Assembly: GCF_002260845.1 (NCBI RefSeq)
Contig: NZ_BEDT01000003.1
Coordinates: forward strand, 186,001 to 250,000
DNA: 64,000 nucleotides
Origin: Pseudolactococcus reticulitermitis
GTDB lineage: Bacteria; Bacillota; Bacilli; Lactobacillales; Streptococcaceae
Direction: 5' to 3'
The notes beneath the pieces are model-generated. The model was not told the origin of the DNA. It worked only from the letters and a program-made list of their open reading frames with translations, and searched no databases. A program made the position numbers and the translations under genes. Each line of letters begins with the position of its first letter. The stretch's first letter is position 1. Positions 10,101 through 19,236 of the stretch are shown one piece after another.

Positions 10101-10738
10101 ACATCCAAGCGACGGATGGCTTTGACACGTTTTTGACCAGTTGCAGTTTGCAACTCTTCTTTAAGGGCTGAGATTTCAACATCCAAATTAACATTTTTCA
10201 GCAAATCTTGGATGGCCTCAGCCCCCATTTTCGCCACAAATGACCCAAAACCATTTTTGAGCATTTGTTCGCGATATTCGCGCTCCGTCAATAATTGTTT
10301 TTTCTCAAGTGCCGTATCTTTGGGGTCAATGACCACATAGCTTGCAAAATAGATGATTTCTTCGAGGGAGCGAGGACTCATGTCTAAGGCTAAGCCCATC
10401 CGTGATGGAATTCCTTTGAAGTACCAGATGTGTGAGGTTGGCGCTGCGAGTTCGATATGCCCCATGCGTTCACGGCGAACTTTGGCACGTGTGACTTGGA
10501 CGCCACAAATTTCACAGACTTGGTTTTTATAGAAAACGCCTTTGAGCTTACCACAGCTACATTCCCAGTCTTTTGATGGGCCGAAAATACGTTCATCAAA
10601 GAGACCTTCGCGTTCTGGTTTTTGTGTACGATAGTTGATTGTTTCTGGTTTTTTGACTTCACCAAAAGACCAAAAACGGATTTTTTGAGGAGAGGCAATC
10701 CCAATTTGCATGCTCTCAAATTTATTTACATCGACCAT
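7121..10738 (-). CDS. rpoC: DNA-directed RNA polymerase beta' subunit
   Basis: The 1205-aa beta' subunit of RNA polymerase, forming the active-site cleft with beta. It has the N-terminal zinc-binding cysteines (CSCG near residue 60, CEIC near 76), the catalytic [10 protein letters not shown] loop near residue 450 with the three metal-binding aspartates, and the second cysteine cluster [11 protein letters not shown]. Length and order match the lactococcal/streptococcal protein, which lacks the large proteobacterial insertion. The start ATG at 10738 follows AGGAG. It lies 149 bp after rpoB, with two strong hairpins between. Confidence 0.98.
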   Translation of the reverse strand: MVDVNKFESMQIGIASPQKIRFWSFGEVKKPETINYRTQKPEREGLFDERIFGPSKDWECSCGKLKGVFYKNQVCEICGVQVTRAKVRRERMGHIELAAPTSHIWYFKGIPSRMGLALDMSPRSLEEIIYFASYVVIDPKDTALEKKQLLTEREYREQMLKNGFGSFVAKMGAEAIQDLLKNVNLDVEISALKEELQTATGQKRVKAIRRLDVLDAFNKSNNKLEWMVLNVLPVIPPDLRPMVQLDGGRFATSDLNDLYRRVINRNNRLKRLMELNAPNIIVQNEKRMLQEAVDALVDNGRRGRPITGPGNRPLKSLSHMLKGKQGRFRQNLLGKRVDYSGRSVIVVGPTLKMYQCGVPREMAIELFKPFVMSEVVKRDMAPNIRAAKRKVERQDPDVWDVLEDVIKEHPVLLNRAPTLHRLGIQAFEPVLIDGRAIRLHPLVCEAYNADFDGDQMAIHLPLSEEAQAEARILMLAAEHILNPKDGKPVVTPSQDMVLGNYYITMEEAGREGEGMVFADANEAELAWRNGYVHLHTRVGIATKSLNKPWTADQKDKVMATTVGKILFNAIMPEEFPYLNEPTQENLTSQTDDRFFMAPGDNVAEFIQKLDLVPPFKKKHLGNIIAEVFKRFRTTLTSEMLDRLKDLGYHHSTKAGLTVGIADIPVVADKNLIIEEAHDKVAQITKKFRRGAMTDDERYTMVTDVWRGAKEELERRLIDAQDMSNPIVMMMDSGARGNISNFSQLAGMRGLMAAPNGKIMELPIISNFREGLSVLEMFFSTHGARKGMTDTALKTADSGYLTRRLVDVAQDVIIREDDCGSDRGLVISDIATGKEMVEPLAERLNGRYTRKTVVHPETGEQLIGEDELITEAIAAQIVAAGIKEVTIRSVFTCKTRHGVCKHCYGVNLATGDAVEVGEAVGTIAAQSIGEPGTQLTMRTFHTGGVASSEDITQGLPRIQEIFEARNPKGEAVITEVTGEVIEITEEAATRKKEVTVKGETDTRTYEVPFTARMHVEVGDFIHRGTPLTEGSIQPKHLLQVRDTLSVETYLLAEVQKVYRSQGVEIGDKHVEVMVRQMLRKVRVMDAGDTDLLPGTLMDIADFEQANQQILFDGGVPATSRPVLMGITKASLETNSFLSAASFQETTRVLTDAAIRGKKDPLLGLKENVIIGKIIPAGTGMARYRNLEPLAKVAETETPEVVAEVTE

Positions 10739-10755
10739 TTTTTCTCCTGTAAATT

Positions 10756-10833
10756 GAGTTTATCTTTAATCAGGATTAAAGATAAACTCGGCAAGATTGA
10801 CGTCAAAATTGCTTCCATTCTGACGTCAATCTT
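10756..10833 (-). promoter_or_regulatory. Two hairpins in the rpoB-rpoC spacer
   Basis: Reading toward rpoC, AAGATTGACGTCA pairs with TGACGTCAATCTT (13-bp stem, 15-nt loop, 10793-10833). A 15-bp perfect stem with a 4-nt loop follows (arms 10756-10770 and 10775-10789), ending about 5 nt from the rpoC Shine-Dalgarno region. Neither is followed by a U-run, so an RNase III processing site or a translation-control element is more likely than termination. Confidence 0.75.
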
Positions 10834-10887
10834 TTGTTTTCGATTTCCTGTTCTGACACCAAGATTAAACGTATTGGCACGGCAAGC

Positions 10888-13800
10888 TTATTGGCCTGAT
10901 TCTTCAATCTCTAATTCTTCCGCCTCAACTGCCGCAGCAACTACTGCCTCTTGCGCCTCCAACATTTCCACAGTCACTTCGACTTTGTCATTGTGGTGTG
11001 GCTCTGTATCATCGTCCAGTTCCCGAAGTTCGAGGACATGATCATCAACGTCCAAGACTTTCATATCTAAACCGAGTGATTGGAGTTCTTTTACCAAGAC
11101 GCGGAATGACTCAGGCAGACCTGGTGCAGGAATTTTTTCGCCTTTGACAATTGCTTCATAGGCTTTGGTACGACCAACAACGTCATCAGATTTATAAGTC
11201 AGGATTTCTTGCAGAATATTGGCAGCACCATAGGCTTCCAGTGCCCAAACTTCCATTTCCCCAAAACGTTGACCACCAAACTGTGCTTTACCACCGAGTG
11301 GTTGTTGGGTAACGAGTGAGTACGGTCCGACTGAACGGGCATGGAGTTTATCGTCAACCATGTGGTGAAGTTTGATCATGTACATGACACCAACTGATAC
11401 ACGGTTATCAAAGGCTTCACCTGTCCGACCATCATAGAGGACAGTCTTAGCATCATCTGCCATACCTGCTTCTTTAACAGTATTCCAGATGTCTTCGTCA
11501 CGCGCCCCATCAAAGACAGGTGTGGCGATATGGATGCCAAGTGTGCGAGCTGCCATCCCAAGATGAAGCTCCATAACTTGTCCAATATTCATCCGTGATG
11601 GGACACCCAGTGGGTTCAACATGATGTCGACTGGTGTGCCATCTGGCAAGTAAGGCATGTCTTCTACTGGCAAGATGCGGGATACAACCCCTTTATTACC
11701 ATGACGACCGGCCATTTTATCCCCAACATGAATTTTACGTTTTTGAACGATGAAGACACGAACCAGTGTATTGACACCAGTTTGGAGTTCATCGCCATTT
11801 TCACGACGGAAAATCTTGACATCATGGACGATACCATCGGCACCATGTGGGACACGAAGTGAGGTATCACGAACTTCACGCGCTTTCTCACCGAAAATCG
11901 CACGGAGCAAGCGTTCTTCTGGTGTTGGATCCGTTTCACCTTTAGGGGTCACTTTACCAACGAGAATGTCGCCTTCTTTGACTTCAGCACCAATCCGGAT
12001 GATCCCGAACTCGTCCAAATGACGCATGGCTTCTTCACCCACGTTTGGAATTTCGCGTGTGATTTCTTCTGGGCCAAGCTTTGTATCGCGTGTTTCAGAT
12101 TCATATTCTTCGATCGCAATAGAGGTATAAACGTCATCTTTAACGAGACGTTCACTCATAATCACGGCATCCTCGAAGTTGTACCCTTCCCAAGTCATGT
12201 AAGCAACGAGTGGGTTTTGGCCAAGCGCCATTTCCCCACCTTCCATAGAAGGCCCGTTACCGATGATTTCATCTTTGTCAACCTTGTCGCCAACTTGAAC
12301 AAGTGGGCGTTGGTTGTAAGACGTCCCTGAGTTTGAACGACGGTATTTTGTGACTGTATATTTGTCTAATTCGCCAGTTGTACGACGGATACGGATTTCG
12401 CCACCGTCAACAAATTCAACTGTTCCTTCATGTTTGGCAAGGATGGCAGCACCTGAATCATGCGCTGCTTGATGTTCCATACCGGTTCCGACAAATGGTG
12501 CATGCGGATCAATCAACGGCACTGCTTGACGTTGCATGTTGGCACCCATGAGGGCACGGTTGGAGTCATCGTTTTCCAAGAAAGGAATACAAGCTGTTGC
12601 GACTGCGACTACCTGTTTAGGCGAGACATCCATGAAGTCAGCCTTATCTGCTTCCACTTCGATATTGTTACCACGTGTCCGCGCCATCACTGTGTCACCA
12701 GAGAATTGATTATCTGCTGTCAATGGTGAGTTAGCTTGCGCCACGATATAGTTATCTTCTTCATCAGCAGTCAAATAATGGATTTCGCTGGTGACGACAC
12801 CATTCGCACGGTCAATCCGACGGTAAGGTGACATGATGAAACCATATTCATTGATTTTACCAAATGATGACAAGTTATTGATCAACCCGATATTTGGTCC
12901 CTCAGGTGTTTCAATCGGACACATCCGGCCATAGTGGGTGTAATGCACGTCACGGACTTCATAGCCGGCACGGTCACGTGTCAAACCACCAGGTCCGAGG
13001 GCTGACAAACGGCGTTTGTGAGATAACTCAGAGAGCGGATTATGTTGGTCCATGAACTGTGACAACTGTGAGCTACCGAAAAATTCTTTGATGGCTGCCG
13101 TTACAGGACGGATGTTAATCAAAGATTGGGGTGTCATATTTTCGTCATCAGCTGAACTCATCCGTTCACGAATGACACGTTCCATACGGCTCAAACCGAT
13201 ACGGACTTGGTTTTGGAGCAATTCGCCAACTGAGCGAATCCGACGGTTACCCAAGTGGTCAATATCATCCACACGACCGATACCTTCGTTAAGTGCCAAC
13301 CAGTAGTTGACGTTGGCGATAATATCAGCAGGTGTTAAATGACGGACTTCTGGTGCGATTTGACCGTTTGAAATCACGTTGATGACTTTTTCTGGATCTT
13401 TTGGTGAGTAAACTTTAACAACTTGGATGTCGATAGGTTCTGTGATGACCGCATCATCTGACGGATAAAGTGTCACAGTGTTCAGACCATTATCAAGTTC
13501 AGTCTCGATACTATCCAAGACATCACGTGTCAATTCTGTGTCTTTGTCAACTAAGATTTCGCCAGTTTCACCGCTGACTAAGGGTTCTGCAAGCATGAGT
13601 CCCAAAAGACGATTTTTAAGCGCTAATTTTTTGTTGACTTTATAACGACCAACTGGTGCAAAGTCGTAACGGCGTGGGTCAAAGAAACGCGCTGTCAGTA
13701 AGCTACGTGAGCTGTCAGCTGTTTTAGGTTCGCCAGGACGCAGGCGGTCATAGATGTCTTTAAGGGCTTCTTCTGTCCGTGTGTCGCCAGCATATTTGTG

Positions 13801-14475
13801 AATATCTTTTTCGATTGTGGCGCGCGTCAATTCGCTATCGCCAAGGATTTCGAAGATGTCATCATCAGAGCCGAAACCGAGGGCACGCATAATCGTCGTA
13901 AATGGTAATTTACGCGTGCGGTCGATGCGGACATACCCGATACCTTTGGCATCAGTGTCTAACTCAAACCAAGCACCACGGTTAGGAATGGTTGTATGAC
14001 CATATGATTCCAAACCATTTTTATCAACTTTTGGATGGAAATAAGTCCCCGGTGAGCGAACCAACTGAGAAACGATGATCCGTTCCGCACCATTGATGAT
14101 GAAGGTCCCCATTTCTGTCATGAGTGGGAAATCGCCGAAGAATACTTCTTGTGTTTTCAACTCGCCAGATTCTTTGTCAACCAGACGGAAAGTCACAAAC
14201 AATGGTGCTGAGTAGTTGGCGTCATGTGCACGCGCTTCCTCGATTGTGTATTTAGGTTCTTTCATTTCATAACCGACAAACTCCAGATCTTTTGTACCTG
14301 CGAAGTTATCGATTGGTAACATTTCTTTAAATACATCAGCCAACGACTGGTCTAAGAAACGTTGATAAGAGTCGGTTTGAATTTCGATCAGATTCGGCAA
14401 ATCAAGTACTTCTTTGATTCGCGAAAAGCTGCGTCTAGTACGGTGTTTACCGTATGCTACGTCATGTCCTGCCAA
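10888..14475 (-). CDS. rpoB: DNA-directed RNA polymerase beta subunit
   Basis: The 1195-aa beta subunit. It begins [20 protein letters not shown], as in streptococci, and carries the rifampicin region ([20 protein letters not shown]) and the C-terminal conserved block with [20 protein letters not shown]. The start is a TTG codon at 14475, with GGAG 6 nt upstream, as in relatives. The acidic C-terminal tail is typical of the group. It is first gene of the rpoBC operon, with its own promoter and a leader of about 250 nt. Confidence 0.98.
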   Translation of the reverse strand: MAGHDVAYGKHRTRRSFSRIKEVLDLPNLIEIQTDSYQRFLDQSLADVFKEMLPIDNFAGTKDLEFVGYEMKEPKYTIEEARAHDANYSAPLFVTFRLVDKESGELKTQEVFFGDFPLMTEMGTFIINGAERIIVSQLVRSPGTYFHPKVDKNGLESYGHTTIPNRGAWFELDTDAKGIGYVRIDRTRKLPFTTIMRALGFGSDDDIFEILGDSELTRATIEKDIHKYAGDTRTEEALKDIYDRLRPGEPKTADSSRSLLTARFFDPRRYDFAPVGRYKVNKKLALKNRLLGLMLAEPLVSGETGEILVDKDTELTRDVLDSIETELDNGLNTVTLYPSDDAVITEPIDIQVVKVYSPKDPEKVINVISNGQIAPEVRHLTPADIIANVNYWLALNEGIGRVDDIDHLGNRRIRSVGELLQNQVRIGLSRMERVIRERMSSADDENMTPQSLINIRPVTAAIKEFFGSSQLSQFMDQHNPLSELSHKRRLSALGPGGLTRDRAGYEVRDVHYTHYGRMCPIETPEGPNIGLINNLSSFGKINEYGFIMSPYRRIDRANGVVTSEIHYLTADEEDNYIVAQANSPLTADNQFSGDTVMARTRGNNIEVEADKADFMDVSPKQVVAVATACIPFLENDDSNRALMGANMQRQAVPLIDPHAPFVGTGMEHQAAHDSGAAILAKHEGTVEFVDGGEIRIRRTTGELDKYTVTKYRRSNSGTSYNQRPLVQVGDKVDKDEIIGNGPSMEGGEMALGQNPLVAYMTWEGYNFEDAVIMSERLVKDDVYTSIAIEEYESETRDTKLGPEEITREIPNVGEEAMRHLDEFGIIRIGAEVKEGDILVGKVTPKGETDPTPEERLLRAIFGEKAREVRDTSLRVPHGADGIVHDVKIFRRENGDELQTGVNTLVRVFIVQKRKIHVGDKMAGRHGNKGVVSRILPVEDMPYLPDGTPVDIMLNPLGVPSRMNIGQVMELHLGMAARTLGIHIATPVFDGARDEDIWNTVKEAGMADDAKTVLYDGRTGEAFDNRVSVGVMYMIKLHHMVDDKLHARSVGPYSLVTQQPLGGKAQFGGQRFGEMEVWALEAYGAANILQEILTYKSDDVVGRTKAYEAIVKGEKIPAPGLPESFRVLVKELQSLGLDMKVLDVDDHVLELRELDDDTEPHHNDKVEVTVEMLEAQEAVVAAAVEAEELEIEESGQ

Positions 14476-14731
14476 GATCTTCTCCTCTAAATTAGTTCAA
14501 GTGGATGTGTGCAATGCGGTCAATTTATCGTAGAAAATAAGTTGACCATTTTTTAGTTTGTCATAGCTTCTTTTTGTAAAATGAAATTTTCAGAAAGATT
14601 TTTTTTGCGTTACAGTTTGCAATTTTCACTGCTTCAGACGTCAAAAAAAGCAACGAAAATACAACTTCTCGCTGCTCACAAAGCACTAGGGACAATATTT
14701 CCTAGCATTTTGCCGACAAACTCTTTAGAGT

Positions 14732-14760
14732 ATTATAGCATATTTTAGTATTGCTTTCAA
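14732..14760 (-). promoter_or_regulatory. rpoBC promoter (TTGAAA-17-TATAAT)
   Basis: On the minus strand TTGAAA (14760-14755), a 17-bp spacer and TATAAT (14737-14732) form a near-consensus sigma-A promoter. The leader to the rpoB start is about 250 nt and contains no ORF of note. Confidence 0.9.
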
Positions 14761-14770
14761 GGGGGGCTTT

Positions 14771-15040
14771 ATCTCGACTACCGTTTCGTAAATTTGATTT
14801 TTCCGAAAAATACTTAAAATCAATGGTTTAAATTTAAAATTTGTATGTTTCATAAGTTATTTTCGTAAAAGTATTCAAAAAAGAACACTAATTAGGGAGT
14901 ATATTGTTCCAATATTAAAATAATAATTAATTTTATCTGCTATTTCTTTTGAAAACTTGATATTCTTTTAGAATATTCAGGGAAATATATTTTGGACCAA
15001 ATTTATGAAACGGCCGTGCTATATCTCGACTGCCTTTCGT
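14771..15040. repeat. AT-rich segment with inverted ends and repeated ATCTCGACT motif
   Basis: CCGTTTCGTAAATTTG (14781-14796) and CAAATTTATGAAACGG (14998-15013) are inverted repeats matching at 15 of 16 positions, enclosing about 200 bp of AT-rich non-coding DNA. A direct repeat, ATCTCGACTACCGTTTCGT (14771-14789) and ATCTCGACTGCCTTTCGT (15023-15040), lies at the two outer edges. It may be a small relic element, or operator pairs for the ABC exporter downstream. No gene is seen. Confidence 0.6.
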
Positions 15041-15127
15041 CTCCCACTTCATACGCCATCAATCACAAAAATTAGCTGAAGATTATCAACTATTTCTAAA
15101 TCTTTAGTCTACTTTAAGCTGTATCGC

Positions 15128-15156
15128 TTACACTTAGACTTGTAATCATTTATAAA
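15128..15156 (+). promoter_or_regulatory. Promoter of ABC exporter operon (TTACAC-17-TATAAA)
   Basis: Good hexamers with a 17-bp spacer, 36 bp upstream of the permease start. Confidence 0.75.
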
Positions 15157-15191
15157 ACAGCTCAAGGGAGCTAAATCGAAAGGTAGGGTCA

Positions 15192-16661
15192 ATGAATTTT
15201 TTCAAGAGAGCATGGCTGTATTTAACAGCAAAAGTGGGGAAAACGGCGATTTTAATGCTCGTTTTTACAGCAATTATGGTATTTGTTTTAGCAGGTTTGA
15301 CCATTCGGCAAGCCGCTATTAAGGCGACAGAAAATGCTAAAAAAGAAGTTGGCGCCTCTGTCACGTTATCAGTAGACCGTGACAAGATGCTACGAAAATC
15401 ATTAGAAACGGCAAGCGCTGACGGATCGCCTGTGCGGATAAGGGAAACACCTGTCCCGCTTAGCCAAGCAGAAAAAGTAGCCAAGATGGCGAATGTCAAA
15501 AGTTATTCCTTTTCTACTTCTGCAAGTGCTGCGGCAGATTCAGGTATTGAACCAATTATGGGGAATTCAGAGGCAGCCGAGCAACAAAATTCTGCGGGGG
15601 GTAGACTAGGCGAGAACTATGATACTAAGAGCACCGTTGCCATGAATCCGGACTTTCACATGACGGGCGTCAACGATTTGTTAAGTCTCCCAACATTTAA
15701 GGACGGGACTGCTAAGATTGTTTCTGGACGTCCGATTGGTGAACAGGACAAGGGGACGAACCATGTTGTGATTGAGAGTCAGTTAGCAACCGCTAACAAA
15801 TTAACCGTTGGCAAAACGTTTACCTTGCAAGACGAAGATGGCAAAAAACGCGAGGTCGAAATTGTTGGTATTTATAAAACAAGCCAAGTTGCTGATGCTG
15901 TTGCACAAAGAATGCGGTCTTTGAATCCTGCGAACACCATCTATGCTAACTATGTCCTGACCAATAGTTTTAAAGAGGATAGTATTGAGAGTAGCAAGCA
16001 AACCATTGATAGCGCCGTCTATTATTTAAAAGATCCAGCAAAAATAGACCAATTTGTAACGGCAGCCAGCAAAAAACTGGATACTGATACCATGACCTTG
16101 TCTGCCAACGACCAAGCCTATCAACAAATGCTGACACCATTGAACAATGTCGCGAGCTTTGCAACCAATATCGTGATTCTGGTTGCGGTGGCTGGTGTGA
16201 TTATTCTCAGTTTAATCGTCATTTTAAGCATTCGTGAACGGCGCTTTGAGATTGGTGTTTTGATGAGTCTAGGTGAAAACAAGGCAAAGATTATCAGTCA
16301 ATTTTTCATTGAACTTTTCATCATCATGCTGGTCAGTGTTGGTCTTGCGGGCTTGACAGGCAACGTGATTGGCAATGCCATCGGCAATCAACTTTTAAGT
16401 CAACAAAATACAAGCCAACAAGAACAGGCACAAAATAATGCTGAGCCCCAAGACAGGGGTGGTTTCATGGGTGATATTGGCGGACCGTTTAAGCCTAGTG
16501 AGCAAGAGGCCAAACAGATTGAGCGGATGAATGTCAAAATGACAGCGAAAACGATTTATCTACTCGGCGCTCTAGCCTTGGGCATCGTTTTGATTGCGAT
16601 TTGCGTCGCCTCTGTCGGTATTTTGAGGCTGGAACCCAAAGCTATACTGACGACCAACTAA
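15192..16661 (+). CDS. FtsX/MacB-type ABC transporter permease
   Basis: A 489-aa membrane protein with one N-terminal transmembrane helix (about 17-38), a large extracytoplasmic domain of about 260 residues (MacB periplasmic-core-like) and three C-terminal helices: the FtsX fold. The extracytoplasmic part has Ser/Ala-rich stretches and the last loop is Gln/Asn-rich. Start ATG with AAGGTAGGG upstream. The ATPase gene follows 33 bp later with its own Shine-Dalgarno. Such pairs export peptides or lipids or form bacitracin/antimicrobial sensing modules. No two-component genes are adjacent, so the substrate cannot be called. Confidence 0.88.
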   Translation: MNFFKRAWLYLTAKVGKTAILMLVFTAIMVFVLAGLTIRQAAIKATENAKKEVGASVTLSVDRDKMLRKSLETASADGSPVRIRETPVPLSQAEKVAKMANVKSYSFSTSASAAADSGIEPIMGNSEAAEQQNSAGGRLGENYDTKSTVAMNPDFHMTGVNDLLSLPTFKDGTAKIVSGRPIGEQDKGTNHVVIESQLATANKLTVGKTFTLQDEDGKKREVEIVGIYKTSQVADAVAQRMRSLNPANTIYANYVLTNSFKEDSIESSKQTIDSAVYYLKDPAKIDQFVTAASKKLDTDTMTLSANDQAYQQMLTPLNNVASFATNIVILVAVAGVIILSLIVILSIRERRFEIGVLMSLGENKAKIISQFFIELFIIMLVSVGLAGLTGNVIGNAIGNQLLSQQNTSQQEQAQNNAEPQDRGGFMGDIGGPFKPSEQEAKQIERMNVKMTAKTIYLLGALALGIVLIAICVASVGILRLEPKAILTTN

Positions 16662-16694
16662 AAAATAGCCAAGCGAATCACTGGAGGAAAAGAC

Positions 16695-17354
16695 ATGTTA
16701 GAAACAAAAAATCTTGGTTTTTGGTATCAAAACCAAGCAGACACCTTATTTAAAGAGGTCAATTTACAATTTGAAGCAGGCAAAATGTATGCCATTCTGG
16801 GCAAAAGCGGGAGCGGCAAGACAACCTTTCTGTCGCTCATCTCTGCCCTTGAATCCCCAAAAGAAGGCGAGATTCTCTACAATACGGAAAACTTAGACAA
16901 AATCGGTCTGACACGTTTTAGAAGACACCACCTTGCCATTGTCTTTCAAGCCTATAATCTCTTGACTTATATGACTGCCTATCAAAATGTCAGCAGCGCA
17001 CTTGACATCAGCGGTGTCAAAAAAGAAAACAAGCGCACTTTCATTACTGAAAGTCTCAAATCAGTTGGGATTACTGAGGATTTATGTCACAAAAAAGTTG
17101 CCCAACTGTCTGGTGGGCAACAACAGCGGGTCGCCATTGTCCGTGCCATGATTACTGGCGCTGATATTATCGTCGCTGATGAGCCAACGGGCAATCTTGA
17201 CGCAGAAACAGGACGCGAGATGATTGCCTTATTTGAAAAAATTGCGCATGAACAAGGTAAAATCGTGATTTTAGTTACCCACGATAGTGATATTGCCAAA
17301 CGCAGCGATGTGACCTATGAATTGAAGGATAAAGTCTTTCATGTTCGCAGTTAA
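16695..17354 (+). CDS. ABC transporter ATP-binding protein (LolD/MacB type)
   Basis: A 219-aa ATPase with Walker A GKSGSGKT (36-43), signature LSGGQQQR (138-145) and Walker B ADEP followed by TGNLD, the marker of the LolD/MacB/SalX subfamily that pairs with FtsX-type permeases. Start ATG preceded by GGAGG. It energises the permease encoded just upstream and ends the two-gene operon at a strong terminator. Confidence 0.93.
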   Translation: MLETKNLGFWYQNQADTLFKEVNLQFEAGKMYAILGKSGSGKTTFLSLISALESPKEGEILYNTENLDKIGLTRFRRHHLAIVFQAYNLLTYMTAYQNVSSALDISGVKKENKRTFITESLKSVGITEDLCHKKVAQLSGGQQQRVAIVRAMITGADIIVADEPTGNLDAETGREMIALFEKIAHEQGKIVILVTHDSDIAKRSDVTYELKDKVFHVRS

Positions 17355-17362
17355 AAACTAAT

Positions 17363-17408
17363 AAAAAAGCAGGATAAACATGTTCAAACGTTGTCATCCT
17401 GCTTTTTT
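17363..17408. terminator. Bidirectional terminator, ABC exporter / pckA
   Basis: A 13-bp stem (AAAAAAGCAGGAT with ATCCTGCTTTTTT) between convergent genes. Confidence 0.93.
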
Positions 17409-17410
17409 AC

Positions 17411-19063
17411 TTAGCCAAGCGCTGCTAAAATTTTCTTGACCGCATCTTCTGTCCCTAATGGCAAAGCATGGTAGGCATTCATTTCCAGTTTCTTAGCCTC
17501 AATGAACCGCAAACGCTCTGTCATACTGGCTTTTAAGGATGCCACATAGCCTTCGTGCTCAAAATCAGGATTGAGATGTTTAATTGGCAGATAGGACAAG
17601 CCTGCAATCGGGCCAAACGGCACGAAACTGCCGATACCATCAATAATCGCCTCAATCGCACCGAGTGTGTGATGGGGTTTGACTTTAGCCCCATTGAAAT
17701 AGCCAGTATTCAAGATATAGCAGTCAATCTCTTGATCTTCAAATAACTTTTTAAAGGCTGTGAAATCTTCCCCCAAGGCATAAGACCTGAAGGGATTAGC
17801 GAAAGGTTCAATGACAATTTCATTGACATCAATATCCCCCACGATATTTTCAGCGGTCGACCGCTTGGTCGCAAGGGTCAAGCCAAAGATAGAGGCTAAT
17901 TCTGGATCACTGACCTTGACAACTGGTGGCAGGCTCTCATCTTGCATAATCCAATAAACCGCGTTGATTTTCTCTTGGATATGATCGACACGATTGGGCG
18001 TGACCAGTTTAGACTTGACCGTTCGACCGTTACCATTTCGGATGTCTGCTGTGACGAGGACTTTTTTGCCATTTTCATCCAGCGTGACCCCGACATTTTG
18101 GCAAGTCAGGAAATATTTGACCATGTCACTGGTCATGGGATAGTCCTGTGTTTTATCGAAATAAGCAGGCTCTAAGGCTGTGGTTGACCCATCCTCATGA
18201 TTGATGATAAAGGCATCATCATGCAGGACAGTCACTTGATACTTACTGTCATTTTTAGCCAGCGTAATCGTTGACTTGCCTGAACCCGATAGCCCAAAAG
18301 CTGCCATGGTGTATTTTTTGCCGTCGCTCAGGGTGTACTGCTTCATGCCACCATGGCAGGCGATATAGTTGTTGTCATGCGCTGTTGCCCATGCCAGCGT
18401 CAAAGTTGCCTTCTTATACTCGCCAAAATACCGCAGCCCCAAAATCACAGCGACATTATGCTTGGGATCAAAAAGGGCTAGACCATTCGGATAATCTGGA
18501 TGTTGCCAGTCCGGATCGCCAAAAACGTATAAATCGCCAGTCGAATAGGCTTTAGACTGGGCATACATCTCTTGGTAGGCTGTCGTTTCCCGCTGGAAAT
18601 TCAGTAGGTAATTTAAGATGGTATTGGCATACGCGGCGGGCAACAAGAGATGACTTTTGAGCATAAACTCGGGATCCAGCCCGACATAAACTTCGGTGGT
18701 ATAAACTTTTCTTTGACTGATGCCAAAGACCGCTTCACGAACGAGGCGTGCAAAATAAGCGCTATCTACGCCTGGTTGACCGATAATTTTTCTCGCGGCT
18801 GAGGTGCGGCCGACGACTTCGCCATCGTTAAAGACTAGCACCTGGCTGTCTTCTGGAAAGCCATGAATTTCTGGCTCATGGATAGGCAAATCAGTGACAA
18901 TCGTTCCCGATGTATCTTTGGCTAAGTTGTAGGCTTGGGCAACCGTCTCAATTTTTTCGACGTTATTGGCATAAAAAGCCGTTTCGACTGTCGTTCTAAT
19001 CGCCGAAAATAAGGGATTCTTTTTTTGAATGTCTTTGATTTTATATTTTCCGATAGATGTCAT
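17411..19063 (-). CDS. pckA: Phosphoenolpyruvate carboxykinase (ATP)
   Basis: Converts oxaloacetate plus ATP to PEP, CO2 and ADP, or runs in reverse for CO2 fixation. The 550-aa protein has the PEPCK kinase loop GLSGSGKST near residue 260, a LHDDAF metal-binding motif and FANPFRSY further on. The frame is open for 11 more codons, but AAGGAGGCGACCAG sits immediately before the ATG at 19063, so the shorter start is preferred. It is monocistronic, with its own promoter. The gene is absent from many dairy lactococci, so its presence helps to place the organism. Confidence 0.93.
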   Translation of the reverse strand: MTSIGKYKIKDIQKKNPLFSAIRTTVETAFYANNVEKIETVAQAYNLAKDTSGTIVTDLPIHEPEIHGFPEDSQVLVFNDGEVVGRTSAARKIIGQPGVDSAYFARLVREAVFGISQRKVYTTEVYVGLDPEFMLKSHLLLPAAYANTILNYLLNFQRETTAYQEMYAQSKAYSTGDLYVFGDPDWQHPDYPNGLALFDPKHNVAVILGLRYFGEYKKATLTLAWATAHDNNYIACHGGMKQYTLSDGKKYTMAAFGLSGSGKSTITLAKNDSKYQVTVLHDDAFIINHEDGSTTALEPAYFDKTQDYPMTSDMVKYFLTCQNVGVTLDENGKKVLVTADIRNGNGRTVKSKLVTPNRVDHIQEKINAVYWIMQDESLPPVVKVSDPELASIFGLTLATKRSTAENIVGDIDVNEIVIEPFANPFRSYALGEDFTAFKKLFEDQEIDCYILNTGYFNGAKVKPHHTLGAIEAIIDGIGSFVPFGPIAGLSYLPIKHLNPDFEHEGYVASLKASMTERLRFIEAKKLEMNAYHALPLGTEDAVKKILAALG

Positions 19064-19110
19064 CTGGTCGCCTCCTTGATAGCTCATCCTCATCACATGT
19101 TTATGGTTTT

Positions 19111-19138
19111 ATTATACGCCTTTTATCGAAATTTTCAA
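19111..19138 (-). promoter_or_regulatory. pckA promoter (TTGAAA-16-TATAAT)
   Basis: Minus-strand TTGAAA (19138-19133), 16 bp, TATAAT (19116-19111), about 48 nt before the start. Confidence 0.8.
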
Positions 19139-19177
19139 AAAATTTGTAAAACTTTTTAGCCGTCTTCATATCGATAG

Positions 19178-19223
19178 AAAAAAACTTGCTATTCTCTTAA
19201 ATAGAGAGAAAGCAAGTTTTTTT
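19178..19223 (-). terminator. pepO terminator
   Basis: Stem of AAAAAAACTTGCT with AGCAAGTTTTTTT, about 14 bp after the pepO stop. Confidence 0.88.
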
Positions 19224-19236
19224 GAGCTATCCTGAT

